This document shows positions 1 to 7,871 of a DNA stretch of 10,427 bases, one piece after another (positions within the stretch are counted from its first letter, which is position 1; the number at the start of each line of letters is the position of its first letter). This DNA is from Bacteroidota bacterium. GTDB lineage: Bacteria; Bacteroidota; Bacteroidia; Flavobacteriales; Flavobacteriaceae. The stretch lies in NCBI GenBank assembly GCA_022601215.1, contig JAHZIZ010000052.1:1-10427 (forward strand), written 5' to 3'. Below the pieces are notes generated by a model. The model made no database searches and had not been told where the DNA came from. It worked only from the letters and a program-made list of their open reading frames with translations. The translations under genes and the position numbers were made by a program.

Positions 1-1133
1 AACACAAACACAAACATAAAAGTCTTGAGCATAGGTGACTTATTATCCCCATTCAAATTAAATTTTAAGTGCTTATAAGATGTTTTAAACATTAAAAAGT
101 AAAGAAGAATTCCCAACAAACCATACTCCCCAACAATAGAGGCTACATTACTATCATAAATACCCCATTCTTCAACAAAATAAAAACGTTTGTGCACCCC
201 AAAATCCCGATACACCTGACTATCCTTAGCGAAAATAGAACCAAAGGTCCCAGCTCCCGTGCCTATAGGGAAGTAGTTTACGAAAATTAGCAATGACATA
301 AAGAACATGAGACCGCGAATATAGTTCGACTTCAAACTAAAGGACATTTCAATATTGGCAATAATTGAGGCGGATAAATCAGTAAACAGTAATACACAAA
401 AGATTGCTATAACTCCTATTGAAACAAACCCAAAGAATACCGATGGGTCTTTAAAAATGTAATCCCAATAAAATGCAGTAAGTAAGACTGCAATTACCAA
501 CATAGCGGTTCGTGTATCGGCAAGTACGATGGCAACAATAGCCAAAACGATTTTAATCCATCCTAGTAGACTTATATTGGCATTTCTTTTTTTAAATCCA
601 TTGAGTAATAGCGTAATGAATAATACACACAAATAAGCCAAATGATTAGGGTGTCTAAAAATCCCTGTATATCTAACATTCGGTCGCATATAGGTCGGGA
701 TCTCAAAAACGGTGTTGAACTTGGTGCCTAAAACTACATGTGCTAATAACGTTAGCGCCACAAAAACAATAAGCCCATTAAAGTACCTCTCTATCTGCAA
801 TGGGTGATTTTTAAACAGGATTATAAACGCAACCAAAATGATAAAAAACTTAATGTTTACAATGCTTTGCATGATAATTTCAAAGACATTTTCGTTCAAT
901 CCAAAAGCCACACTAATTAAAAAGGAATAGAGGAGGAAAAAAGGAATCGCAATGTACAAAAGCGGAATCTTTCTTTTTTCCAGTGCGCTAGTCACAAAGA
1001 CCACGAAGCAAAACAATAGCAGAAGCTCATCTGCGTAATCAAATATTTCCGTCTTGGTTAACCAATTAAAAAAATAGTTGAAAACACTAAATGTGGTAAG
1101 GAATAAAAAAAGGACTCTTACAATTGCATTCAT
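1..1133 (-). CDS. wzy: Wzy-type O-antigen/capsule polymerase (O-antigen ligase superfamily), 3' end cut by window edge
   Basis: Reading leftwards from an ATG at 1133-1131, 377 codons stay open to the window edge, so the C-terminus is missing. The protein is very hydrophobic, with about nine or ten membrane segments visible. Motifs typical of the Wzy/WaaL superfamily are present: GIFRHPNHLA at residues 157-166, LADTRTAM at 204-211 with the usual Arg (R208), and a long extracytoplasmic stretch with PIGTGAGTFGS at 289-299 and IVGEYGLLG at 333-341. Wzy enzymes join lipid-linked repeat units into a chain on the periplasmic face of the inner membrane. The start overlaps the stop of the flippase gene by 4 nt (ATGA), which indicates coupled translation. 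The flippase next door favours Wzy over an O-antigen ligase (WaaL), but both share this domain, so the polymerase call rests partly on context. Confidence 0.82.
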   Translation of the reverse strand, partial: MNAIVRVLFLFLTTFSVFNYFFNWLTKTEIFDYADELLLLFCFVVFVTSALEKRKIPLLYIAIPFFLLYSFLISVAFGLNENVFEIIMQSIVNIKFFIILVAFIILFKNHPLQIERYFNGLIVFVALTLLAHVVLGTKFNTVFEIPTYMRPNVRYTGIFRHPNHLAYLCVLFITLLLNGFKKRNANISLLGWIKIVLAIVAIVLADTRTAMLVIAVLLTAFYWDYIFKDPSVFFGFVSIGVIAIFCVLLFTDLSASIIANIEMSFSLKSNYIRGLMFFMSLLIFVNYFPIGTGAGTFGSIFAKDSQVYRDFGVHKRFYFVEEWGIYDSNVASIVGEYGLLGILLYFLMFKTSYKHLKFNLNGDNKSPMLKTFMFVFV

Positions 1134-2401
1134 TCCATATTCCAGATTAGCTTTTTAACATAATACGCACTCACTAATTTAGAGACAATTAAACTTACCG
1201 CTGTGGCAACAGCTACACCATTAATCCCATAGTCTTTAATAAGGAGTAAGTTTAAAGCCAAGTTAATGATAAAAGAAACAATCAAAATATTTTGGAAAAC
1301 CTTTTGATAACCCGTCATCTGAAACATAGATCCCACTGGGCCTATCACAGCATTAAATAGTTGTCCTACACACAAAATCAGCATCGCAGTGGCTGCCTGT
1401 TGAAACTCTGCTCCAAAAATATTTAATATAAAGTCCTGGAAGATAAAAATAAAAAGCACAGCGCCTATGGCAATCACAGCGTTTATAATTGTTGAGAACT
1501 TAATCAGGCTTTTAAATAGTCTCATGTCTTTATCGTGAAAGGCTCTAGATAATTTAGGAGCTAGTATAGAATCTACAGCTTGTAATGAAAAGCTAACGAC
1601 CGTAGCTATTTTTAGCACCACACTATACATTCCCACGACACTACTTTCTTCATAAATCCCAAGAATTATAGTATCAGTCCATCCTAACAACACGATCATC
1701 GAAGCCGATAAAAACATGGGTAAAGAATCTAGAATAAAAGGTTTAACTGAATAGGTTGTTTCTTTTGTCTTCGGAAACATATACTTCCTAATATAGAAAA
1801 CCGAAATTAGGAACAATGTCCCCAAGGCTAGTGTATGAGCTATAATGGTACTTATGGGATCTTTATCCCATAAAAATATCAAGAGTAAAAAGAAAACTAA
1901 CGTAAATACAAATCGGCCACCGTTAAAAAGAAAGGCGTATAGAGCGTTCTTCCGGAGTCCTCTAAAGACCGATGCATTAATCAATAATAACGTGAAAAAC
2001 ACTATGCTAGGTGCTGTCCATTTTAGGTACAGCTCCAACTTTGGATCATTAAATGCCCAAGAACTAATAAAACCAGCTCCAAAATATAGCACCACACCAA
2101 GAGAGGCTGCCATTAGAAAAAACAATGGCCAAGACTTAAAATAAAGCCCTTTTGCATTCTCAATGTTGTTATTAATCGCAAATATTTTAACAAAATTAAC
2201 ATCGGCTCCTAGTCTACAAACTAAAGAACTAACGATCATTATCGAAAAACTAAGAGAAATTCTTCCTTGAGTCTCGGCTCCAAAATAACGAACGGTAAGG
2301 TAGACAAAGAAATAGCCTGCTAGAAAACCAAAAATGCGCAGGAAGAGTGCTGCTCCGCCTTTCTTTAGTATTTCTAAAAAGTCATTATTCAGCTTTACCA
2401 A
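1130..2401 (-). CDS. wzx: Wzx-type polysaccharide flippase (MOP/MATE superfamily)
   Basis: A 423-residue protein made almost entirely of hydrophobic segments (about 12 can be counted), with the layout of the polysaccharide biosynthesis branch of the MOP exporter superfamily. Recognisable features are the amphipathic N-terminus leading into GFLAGYFFVYL (25-35), the FRGLRKNALYAF loop (146-157), and TDTIILGIY (242-250) at the start of the second half, typical of Wzx/RfbX proteins. These proteins move undecaprenyl-linked repeat units across the inner membrane. The only plausible start is TTG at 2401-2399: an in-frame TAG lies at 2431-2429, and the first in-frame ATG is at residue 55, after the first membrane segment. 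The gene follows wecB by 47 nt (longest gap in the window) and overlaps the polymerase gene by 4 nt. The exact sugar substrate cannot be read from the sequence. Confidence 0.87.
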   Translation of the reverse strand: MVKLNNDFLEILKKGGAALFLRIFGFLAGYFFVYLTVRYFGAETQGRISLSFSIMIVSSLVCRLGADVNFVKIFAINNNIENAKGLYFKSWPLFFLMAASLGVVLYFGAGFISSWAFNDPKLELYLKWTAPSIVFFTLLLINASVFRGLRKNALYAFLFNGGRFVFTLVFFLLLIFLWDKDPISTIIAHTLALGTLFLISVFYIRKYMFPKTKETTYSVKPFILDSLPMFLSASMIVLLGWTDTIILGIYEESSVVGMYSVVLKIATVVSFSLQAVDSILAPKLSRAFHDKDMRLFKSLIKFSTIINAVIAIGAVLFIFIFQDFILNIFGAEFQQAATAMLILCVGQLFNAVIGPVGSMFQMTGYQKVFQNILIVSFIINLALNLLLIKDYGINGVAVATAVSLIVSKLVSAYYVKKLIWNME

Positions 2402-2427
2402 TCTTCTGTTATTTATGTTTTGAAATT

Positions 2428-2441
2428 CCTACCCAAGTAGG
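2428..2441. other. Small perfect hairpin between wecB and wzx
   Basis: The sequence CCTAC-CCAA-GTAGG forms a 5-bp perfect stem with a 4-nt loop, about 7 nt after the wecB stop and about 26 nt before the TTG start of wzx. In the transcript it is followed by AAUUUCAAAA, not a run of U, so it does not look like a factor-independent terminator. It could be an intercistronic RNA structure affecting mRNA stability or translation of the TTG-initiated wzx, but a stem this short can arise by chance. Confidence 0.3.
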
Positions 2442-2448
2442 TTGGAAA

Positions 2449-3573
2449 CTATAGGTTCTTAATAAAATTGACGATTCTATCACAGGCTTTTCCATCTCCA
2501 TAAGGATTGTGGAGTTTGCTCATTTGCTGATAAGCGTCAGCACTATTTAGTAAACGATTTGCTTCTGAAACTATCTTTTCTTCATCAGTACCTACTAATT
2601 TTACGGTCCCTGCTTCGACCGCTTCTGGCCGCTCTGTGGTATCCCTCATAACAAGAACTGGTTTTCCCAAGCTTGGAGCTTCTTCTTGAACTCCTCCACT
2701 ATCTGTAATGATAAGATGGGATTTTTCCATAAGCCAAACAAAAGCTGGATAGCTAAGAGGTTTAATGAGTTTTACATTATCTAAGTCACTTAATAAATCA
2801 TATACAGGTTTCTGCACATTTGGATTTAAGTGTACTGGATATATAATTTGTGCGGTAGGATGAGTCTTGGCGATCGTTTTTAGGGCATTACAAATACGAA
2901 TAAAACCAGCTCCATGATTTTCTCTTCTATGTCCCGTAACCAAAATAATTTCTTTGTTAGCATCAACCATACTACTAACACCTTCTATCTCCGCATCCCT
3001 AAAGTTTTCGGTATTCACTTTGTTTACACTAAAATCTAAGGCATCAATTACTGTATTCCCAGTGACAAGGATCTTACTTTTATCAATATTTTCATTGAGT
3101 AAATTCGCTTCGGATATCTGCGTAGGAGCAAAGTGATAATCACATACACTTCCTGCAATAGATCGATTTACTTCTTCGGGAAATGGAGAGCGCTTATTAA
3201 ATGTTCGAAGCCCAGCTTCTACATGACATACTTTAGCACCACTGTAAAAAGCGGCAATACTAGATGCCATCGTTGTTGTTGTATCTCCATGGACATACAC
3301 ATAATCAGGTTTACAATCTTCCAATACCGGTTTTAAACCTGTTATAATATCTGCTGTAAGCGTATAAAGGTTTTGGTTGGGCTTCATGAGATCCAAATCG
3401 TAGTCCGGAGTAATCTCAAAAAATTCTAATACCTGATCCAACATTTCCCTATGCTGAGCAGTAATACAAACTTTTGTGACAAAAGAGTCACCTTGAGCTT
3501 GAAAAGCTTTTACCAAAGGCGCCATTTTAATGGCTTCAGGGCGAGTGCCAAATATGATGAGGTTTGAGACCAT
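2449..3573 (-). CDS. wecB: UDP-N-acetylglucosamine 2-epimerase (non-hydrolysing)
   Basis: Interconverts UDP-GlcNAc and UDP-ManNAc in the cytoplasm, supplying ManNAc or, after oxidation, ManNAcA for surface polysaccharide. With the start at 3573 the product is 374 residues, usual for the family. Numbered from there it shows GTRPEAIKMAP (9-19), HGDT with D97, HVEAGLRT with E119, PFPEEVNR with E133, VTGHRREN with H215, and the UDP-binding DSGGVQEEAP (291-300) followed by RDTTERPEA. The frame stays open to an ATG at 3645, but that adds 24 residues with no family match before the first beta strand and overlaps the preceding gene by 49 nt. The ATG at 3573 puts the GTRPEA loop where it is in other WecB proteins and leaves a 23-nt gap. 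The usual partner wecC (UDP-ManNAc dehydrogenase) is not in the window. Confidence 0.93.
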   Translation of the reverse strand: MVSNLIIFGTRPEAIKMAPLVKAFQAQGDSFVTKVCITAQHREMLDQVLEFFEITPDYDLDLMKPNQNLYTLTADIITGLKPVLEDCKPDYVYVHGDTTTTMASSIAAFYSGAKVCHVEAGLRTFNKRSPFPEEVNRSIAGSVCDYHFAPTQISEANLLNENIDKSKILVTGNTVIDALDFSVNKVNTENFRDAEIEGVSSMVDANKEIILVTGHRRENHGAGFIRICNALKTIAKTHPTAQIIYPVHLNPNVQKPVYDLLSDLDNVKLIKPLSYPAFVWLMEKSHLIITDSGGVQEEAPSLGKPVLVMRDTTERPEAVEAGTVKLVGTDEEKIVSEANRLLNSADAYQQMSKLHNPYGDGKACDRIVNFIKNL

Positions 3574-3596
3574 TAAAAAATACTTATCCGTTGATA

Positions 3597-4568
3597 CTAG
3601 CTTTGAGCAATTCCTTTTAAATACTTGTACATATTTCTTATCCAAGCAAAGAATAAGAAAAAGAACACTAATAGGAAAGGGTAAATAATCATCTTATTTC
3701 CTAATAAACCACCATCGTCTGCATACACAGATTGATCACTCAATTTAATCACGGTTTTATCTGAAAACACCAGCTCTTCCTTTAGTGCTCTGTTTTCTTT
3801 TTGAAGCTCCATTTTAAGCTCCAACATATTAGAAATATTAAAGTTTTTGTCAACCACGAAAATTTGTGAACTAGGTGAAGGCAATGGCTGCCCTTTGCTA
3901 TAATTGTCGAGAATGGTATTGATTTGAGCAAATGTTTTGTCATTTCGCTCAATATTCTCCATAATTGTCTGCTTCCCAACAGTAGAAAGCTCCTGGATTA
4001 GTTTCTGGTTATTTAAATAATCCATCACTTTATCAATCGTCTCATTCGACGCATAAGAGGACAAAGAAAATTCTACCGTGTGAAATTTATAGGCCGTTTT
4101 AAAGGAATTGATTTTATCAATCTCCTCTTCAAAATCAATATTCTTTAGTAGAGCATCCAAGTTCCTATCGTTGGGCTCGTATTTTGAAGTAATATCGTTA
4201 AAACTAACTATAGCCTGAGTTTCTATATTTTTTATCTCGATAGAATCTGATCTAAATCCATTTTTAGCCAGAAAATCCAAATCCTTTTCCTTGGATTTTT
4301 CTAGTAATAAGTCCAACGCATTATAAGCATACTCTGCCGAATCATAATTGGTTCTTATTACCACCTTAGCCGTTTGCGGTAAGTTATCGTCATCCTGAAG
4401 GAAATATCCTAATACCGCCCCCAATACAATCAAGACTAATAGAATAATCCAATTTCTAAACACAAAATTGATTCCATTAAAAATGGAAACAAGAACACCT
4501 TTAAAAAGCTCTTTCACACTCCCTATTAAGGCTCCTAAATCTATTTCATCACTAGCGTTAGTACTCAT
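3597..4568 (-). CDS. Wzz-like polysaccharide chain-length/co-polymerase protein (divergent)
   Basis: A 323-residue protein with a cytoplasmic N-terminus, one membrane segment near residues 39-58 (NWIILLVLIVLGAVLGYFLQ), a long polar and partly helical extracytoplasmic region, and a second membrane segment near 292-310 followed by a short basic tail. This is the layout of Wzz/polysaccharide co-polymerase proteins. The region 248-268 is charged and heptad-like and could form a coiled coil. No tyrosine-kinase domain follows, so it is not a Wzc-type protein. I do not see a clear copy of the proline-rich motif usually found before the second membrane segment of Wzz. The call therefore rests on topology and on its place between the rhamnose genes and wecB-wzx-wzy. 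It starts 6 nt after the rfbD stop. It could instead be another envelope protein of the locus with no length-control role. Confidence 0.6.
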   Translation of the reverse strand: MSTNASDEIDLGALIGSVKELFKGVLVSIFNGINFVFRNWIILLVLIVLGAVLGYFLQDDDNLPQTAKVVIRTNYDSAEYAYNALDLLLEKSKEKDLDFLAKNGFRSDSIEIKNIETQAIVSFNDITSKYEPNDRNLDALLKNIDFEEEIDKINSFKTAYKFHTVEFSLSSYASNETIDKVMDYLNNQKLIQELSTVGKQTIMENIERNDKTFAQINTILDNYSKGQPLPSPSSQIFVVDKNFNISNMLELKMELQKENRALKEELVFSDKTVIKLSDQSVYADDGGLLGNKMIIYPFLLVFFFLFFAWIRNMYKYLKGIAQS

Positions 4569-4574
4569 AACTAC

Positions 4575-5438
4575 TTATTTATTGTTGTTAGTATCTTTTA
4601 TTAATTCATGCAAGCTTTCTATCCAATTTGTCGATGACAGATGGAAAATAGCGGAAAGCTTTTTATTGCTCATCACGCTGTAATCAGGCCTGGCTGCAAA
4701 AGTACGGTAATGGTCGGTTTTAGCAAGTTTTACAGTGTCTAATTCTCCGGTTGCCACAAAAATAGAATGCGCAAAATCATACCAAGTAGCGATTCCTTCA
4801 TTACTGAAATGATAGATTCCATACTCCTTACGCTCATTAGCAATTACGAAACATAGAAATTTTGCCAGATCATTAGCGTTTGTTGGGGTCCCTAATTGTT
4901 CTGTTGTTATAGACAATTTTTTACCCTGAGCCGCAAATTGGCGCATGGCCTTATAAAAATTTTGACCATACTGACTATACAACCAAGAAGTACGAAAGAT
5001 AAAATGCTTCTCCCAAATCTCTTGGATATATTGCTCTCCTCTCAATTTTGAGGCTCCGTAGACATTAATTGGACCAACTCCATCATTTTCTAAATAAGGA
5101 GTTCTTTTTTTTCCATCAAAAACATAGTCTGTTGAAATATGAAGTAACACAACATCATGTTCTTTGCATTTCGACGCAAGATATTTAACCCCTTCAGCGT
5201 TCACTGAAAAAGCCATTTCTCTTTCACTTTCCGCCTTTTCAACATTGGTATAGGCAGCGGTATTGATGCAGTAATCAAAAGAATGGAGTTCGAAAAGTTC
5301 CTTCAAACTAACCGCTGAAGTTATGTCCAATTGAGATTTATCTGCATAAAACAAATTGAGCTCTGGGAATTCCAGAGCTGCATCGCCTATACATTGTCCT
5401 AATTGCCCGTGGGCACCTGTTAGCAGTACTTTCTTCAT
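4575..5438 (-). CDS. rfbD: dTDP-4-dehydrorhamnose reductase
   Basis: Last step of dTDP-L-rhamnose synthesis: NAD(P)H-dependent reduction of dTDP-4-keto-L-rhamnose, in the cytoplasm. The 287-residue product has the expected length for an extended short-chain dehydrogenase/reductase. It shows the dinucleotide-binding TGAHGQLGQ (7-15), INTAAYTNVEKAE (58-70), STDYVFDG (102-109), and the catalytic Tyr/Lys pair in VYGASK (Y127, K131), followed by FRTSWLYS. Its ATG overlaps the rfbC stop by 4 nt (ATGA), so translation is probably coupled. All expected catalytic residues are present. Confidence 0.95.
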   Translation of the reverse strand: MKKVLLTGAHGQLGQCIGDAALEFPELNLFYADKSQLDITSAVSLKELFELHSFDYCINTAAYTNVEKAESEREMAFSVNAEGVKYLASKCKEHDVVLLHISTDYVFDGKKRTPYLENDGVGPINVYGASKLRGEQYIQEIWEKHFIFRTSWLYSQYGQNFYKAMRQFAAQGKKLSITTEQLGTPTNANDLAKFLCFVIANERKEYGIYHFSNEGIATWYDFAHSIFVATGELDTVKLAKTDHYRTFAARPDYSVMSNKKLSAIFHLSSTNWIESLHELIKDTNNNK

Positions 5439-5980
5439 TGAATGACTTCCGCGTAAGTGGGAAGCTGTAGGTCTTTTTCTGAAATGATTAAAGCTTCCTT
5501 TTCAAGATGCCAATCGATGGCCAAGGTTGCGTCATTATAAATGATGCCTGCCTCACTTTCTTTATCATAGAAATTGTCGCACTTATAAGAAAAAACAGAT
5601 CGATTAGATAACGTAATAAATCCATGTGCGAATCCACGAGGGACAAACAGTTGTTTGTTGTTTTTTTCATCTAACTCTATAGCAAAGTGTTTTCCAAAAG
5701 TATCGGAGTTCTTGCGCAAATCAACAACAACATCTAAAACTGACCCCTCTATAACTCGAACCAATTTTGCTTGCGCCATCTCTCCTTTTTGAAAATGCAA
5801 GCCTCTCAATACACCTCTGCTAGAAACCGATTGATTATCCTGAACAAAATCGACAGTTAATCCTACTTCTCTTTCAAACACCTTCTTATTAAAAGTCTCA
5901 CAAAAGTGACCTCGTTCATCTTCAAAAACTCTTGGCGTAAGAACAAAACAATCCCTGAGTGGGCTGGGGGTTATTTCCAT
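5435..5980 (-). CDS. rfbC: dTDP-4-dehydrorhamnose 3,5-epimerase
   Basis: Third step of the pathway: double epimerisation at C3 and C5 of dTDP-4-keto-6-deoxyglucose. The 181-residue length is normal for this cupin-fold enzyme. Visible family features are ERGHFCETF (22-30), VQDNQSVSSRGVLRGLHFQ (46-64) carrying the catalytic His (H62), K72, VVDLRKNS (85-92), and VPRGFAHGF (113-121), followed by FSYKCDNFY (130-138) with the expected active-site Tyr (Y132). It starts 2 nt after the rfbA stop and overlaps rfbD by 4 nt, in the middle of a compact block. Confidence 0.95.
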   Translation of the reverse strand: MEITPSPLRDCFVLTPRVFEDERGHFCETFNKKVFEREVGLTVDFVQDNQSVSSRGVLRGLHFQKGEMAQAKLVRVIEGSVLDVVVDLRKNSDTFGKHFAIELDEKNNKQLFVPRGFAHGFITLSNRSVFSYKCDNFYDKESEAGIIYNDATLAIDWHLEKEALIISEKDLQLPTYAEVIQ

Positions 5981-5982
5981 GA

Positions 5983-6837
5983 TTACAACTGCATTAAGTG
6001 TTTTCCATATCCACTCTTAAGTAAGGGTTCCGCCAAACGGATTAATTGCTCTTTGTCAATATAACCCATCTCATAAGCAGCTTCCTCTATGGCGCCAATT
6101 TTTAGTCCTTGACGCTCTTCGATCACCTCCACAAACTGGGCAGCTTGCATAAGCGAGGCAAAAGTTCCTGTATCTAACCAAGCCGTCCCTTTGTCAAGGA
6201 TACTTACACTCAACTTCCCTTGTTGTAAATAGACATTATTCACATCAGTAATTTCGAGTTCCCCTCGAGAAGAAGGTTCTATATTTTCGGCAATCGCAAC
6301 CACACTATTATCGTAAAAGTATATGCCCGGAACTGCATAATTAGACTTAGGTGTTATTGGTTTTTCTTCAATAGATAAGGCCTTTCCTTCCTGGTCAAAC
6401 TCGACCACACCATAGCGTTCAGGGTCATTTACATGATAAGCGTATACAATTCCACCGTCGGGGTTGTTATTACTCTGAAGTAATTCTTTCAGCCCACTTC
6501 CGTAGAAAATATTATCCCCTAAAATAAGGGCTACTTTATCATCCCCTATAAAGTCTTTTCCTATGACAAATGCTTCTGCCAGTCCATTAGGATGTTCTTG
6601 CACCTCATAATGAAATTCACAACCAAATTTTACACCGTCCCCGAGTAATTTTTCAAACAAAGGAAGGTCTTGAGGAGTAGATATAATGAGAATTTCTTTA
6701 ATCCCCGCATACATAAGCGTAGACAGGGGATAGTAAATCATAGGTTTGTCATAAACTGGCATTAACTGTTTACTCACAGCCAACGTAAGCGGATGCAATC
6801 TAGTTCCCGATCCTCCTGCTAAAATGATTCCCTTCAT
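5983..6837 (-). CDS. rfbA: Glucose-1-phosphate thymidylyltransferase
   Basis: Makes dTDP-glucose from dTTP and glucose 1-phosphate, the entry step to dTDP-L-rhamnose. The 284-residue protein carries the nucleotide-binding loop [12 protein letters not shown] (7-18), [18 protein letters not shown] (22-39), the metal-binding LGDN (106-109), and later the SIEEKP and GTAWLDTG motifs of the RmlA family. Length and motif order are standard for the short RmlA type. The start ATG lies 3 nt after the rfbB stop and no earlier in-frame start is needed. In the RmlA family this enzyme is commonly inhibited by dTDP-rhamnose; that is family knowledge, not something visible here. Confidence 0.96.
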   Translation of the reverse strand: MKGIILAGGSGTRLHPLTLAVSKQLMPVYDKPMIYYPLSTLMYAGIKEILIISTPQDLPLFEKLLGDGVKFGCEFHYEVQEHPNGLAEAFVIGKDFIGDDKVALILGDNIFYGSGLKELLQSNNNPDGGIVYAYHVNDPERYGVVEFDQEGKALSIEEKPITPKSNYAVPGIYFYDNSVVAIAENIEPSSRGELEITDVNNVYLQQGKLSVSILDKGTAWLDTGTFASLMQAAQFVEVIEERQGLKIGAIEEAAYEMGYIDKEQLIRLAEPLLKSGYGKHLMQL

Positions 6838-6840
6838 AAT

Positions 6841-7857
6841 TTATAGTCTTTCGGTATTATTGAGATACCATTCAATGGTTTTTAAAATACCACTTTCAAA
6901 ATTTTCATCTGCTTTCCAGGCGAGATCACCTTCTATTTTAGAAGCATCTATCGCATATCTAAAATCATGCCCTGGCCTATCGGTAACAAAACTTATTTGA
7001 TCCTTATATGATCCCTCTTTTGGTTTTAAATCATCCAACAATTCACAAATGGTGTGCGCTATGTATAAATTTTTACGTTCATTCCTTCCGCCAATGTTAT
7101 AGGTCTCACCGAGTTCTCCTTTATCTAGCGCTAATTTAATCCCAATGCAGTGATCTTTTACATACAACCAATCCCTTATGTTCTGTCCATCTCCATAAAT
7201 TGGGATGGGAGCGCCAGAAATCGCTTTTCTTATAATGGTAGGAATCAACTTTTCTTTATGTTGATTAGGGCCATAATTGTTAGAACAGTTGGTGGTTACA
7301 ACTGGCATAGCATAAGTATGGAAATAACTGCGTACGATAAAATCTGAAGATGCCTTAGATGCGCTATACGGGCTATTAGGTGCATAAGGTGTTGTTTCTG
7401 TAAACAATCCTGTCTCTCCAAGGGTTCCATACACTTCATCCGTTGATACATGTAAAAATCGTGCGTGGACAAATGCCTCTTTTAATTGATTTGGACCTTC
7501 CATCCAAGTCTTATAGGCGGCGTGCAGTAAATTAAACGTACCAACGATATTGGTCTGTATAAATGCTCCTGGTCCAGAGATCGAATTATCCACATGAGAT
7601 TCGGCGGCGAAATGTACGACTTTGTCAAATTGATGATCTAAAAACATTTGATGAACAAAAGATTCATCACAAATATCTCCTTTAATAAAATGATAGTTAT
7701 TTAAATGAGAAATAGCTTCTAAATTTCTCATATCACCGGCATAAGTCAGTTTATCCAGCACAAAAATTTCGTCTTGCGTTTTTTCAAGAACGTAGGAAAC
7801 ATAATTAGAGCCAATAAACCCTGCTCCCCCTGTTATTAAGACTTTGTTGCTTTTCAA
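6841..7857 (-). CDS. rfbB: dTDP-glucose 4,6-dehydratase
   Basis: Converts dTDP-glucose to dTDP-4-keto-6-deoxyglucose with bound NAD+. The 338-residue product is typical of RmlB: GGAGFIG at 10-16 for NAD+ binding, the HFAAESHVDNSI stretch (82-93), the catalytic HVSTDEVYG (136-144; T139, D140, E141), the Tyr/Lys pair in YSASK (Y164, K168), then NCSNNYGPNQ (190-199) and RDWLYVKDH. The start appears to be TTG at 7857-7855: an in-frame TAA lies only 9 nt further out (7869-7867), the codon just before is ATT, and the first in-frame ATG is at residue 46, well past the NAD+ loop. It follows the 560-residue protein gene by 14 nt, so it may be read from the same transcript. It is the first gene of the rfbBACD block. 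Confidence 0.95.
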   Translation of the reverse strand: MKSNKVLITGGAGFIGSNYVSYVLEKTQDEIFVLDKLTYAGDMRNLEAISHLNNYHFIKGDICDESFVHQMFLDHQFDKVVHFAAESHVDNSISGPGAFIQTNIVGTFNLLHAAYKTWMEGPNQLKEAFVHARFLHVSTDEVYGTLGETGLFTETTPYAPNSPYSASKASSDFIVRSYFHTYAMPVVTTNCSNNYGPNQHKEKLIPTIIRKAISGAPIPIYGDGQNIRDWLYVKDHCIGIKLALDKGELGETYNIGGRNERKNLYIAHTICELLDDLKPKEGSYKDQISFVTDRPGHDFRYAIDASKIEGDLAWKADENFESGILKTIEWYLNNTERL

Positions 7858-7871
7858 AATATATTTTTAGG

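Noticed and set aside
1..20. Repetitive acacaaacacaaac at the left edge, looking like a short tandem repeat
   Set aside because: On the minus strand it encodes alternating Phe/Val/Met in a membrane segment of the polymerase, so the coding sequence explains it.
1845..2144. Plus-strand open frame of 99 codons
   Set aside because: It lies entirely antisense to the flippase gene, is rich in Lys/Asn/Ser with no recognisable motif, and has no leader features; it is a shadow of the real gene.
2954..3336. Two adjoining plus-strand open frames of 60 and 67 codons
   Set aside because: Both are antisense to the strongly conserved wecB and their composition is that of reverse-complemented coding sequence.
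4468..4683. Plus-strand open frame of 71 codons spanning the rfbD / Wzz-like junction
   Set aside because: Antisense to two well-supported genes on the other strand, with low-complexity hydrophobic content and no family resemblance.
5488..5670. Minus-strand alternative-frame ORF of 60 codons within rfbC
   Set aside because: It lies in another frame of the well-conserved rfbC and shows no features of its own.
7855..7869. TATATTTTG before rfbB as a possible -7 promoter box
   Set aside because: The spacing within the element is off by one from TAnnTTTG and it overlaps the TTG start codon, so it could not give a transcript containing the start.
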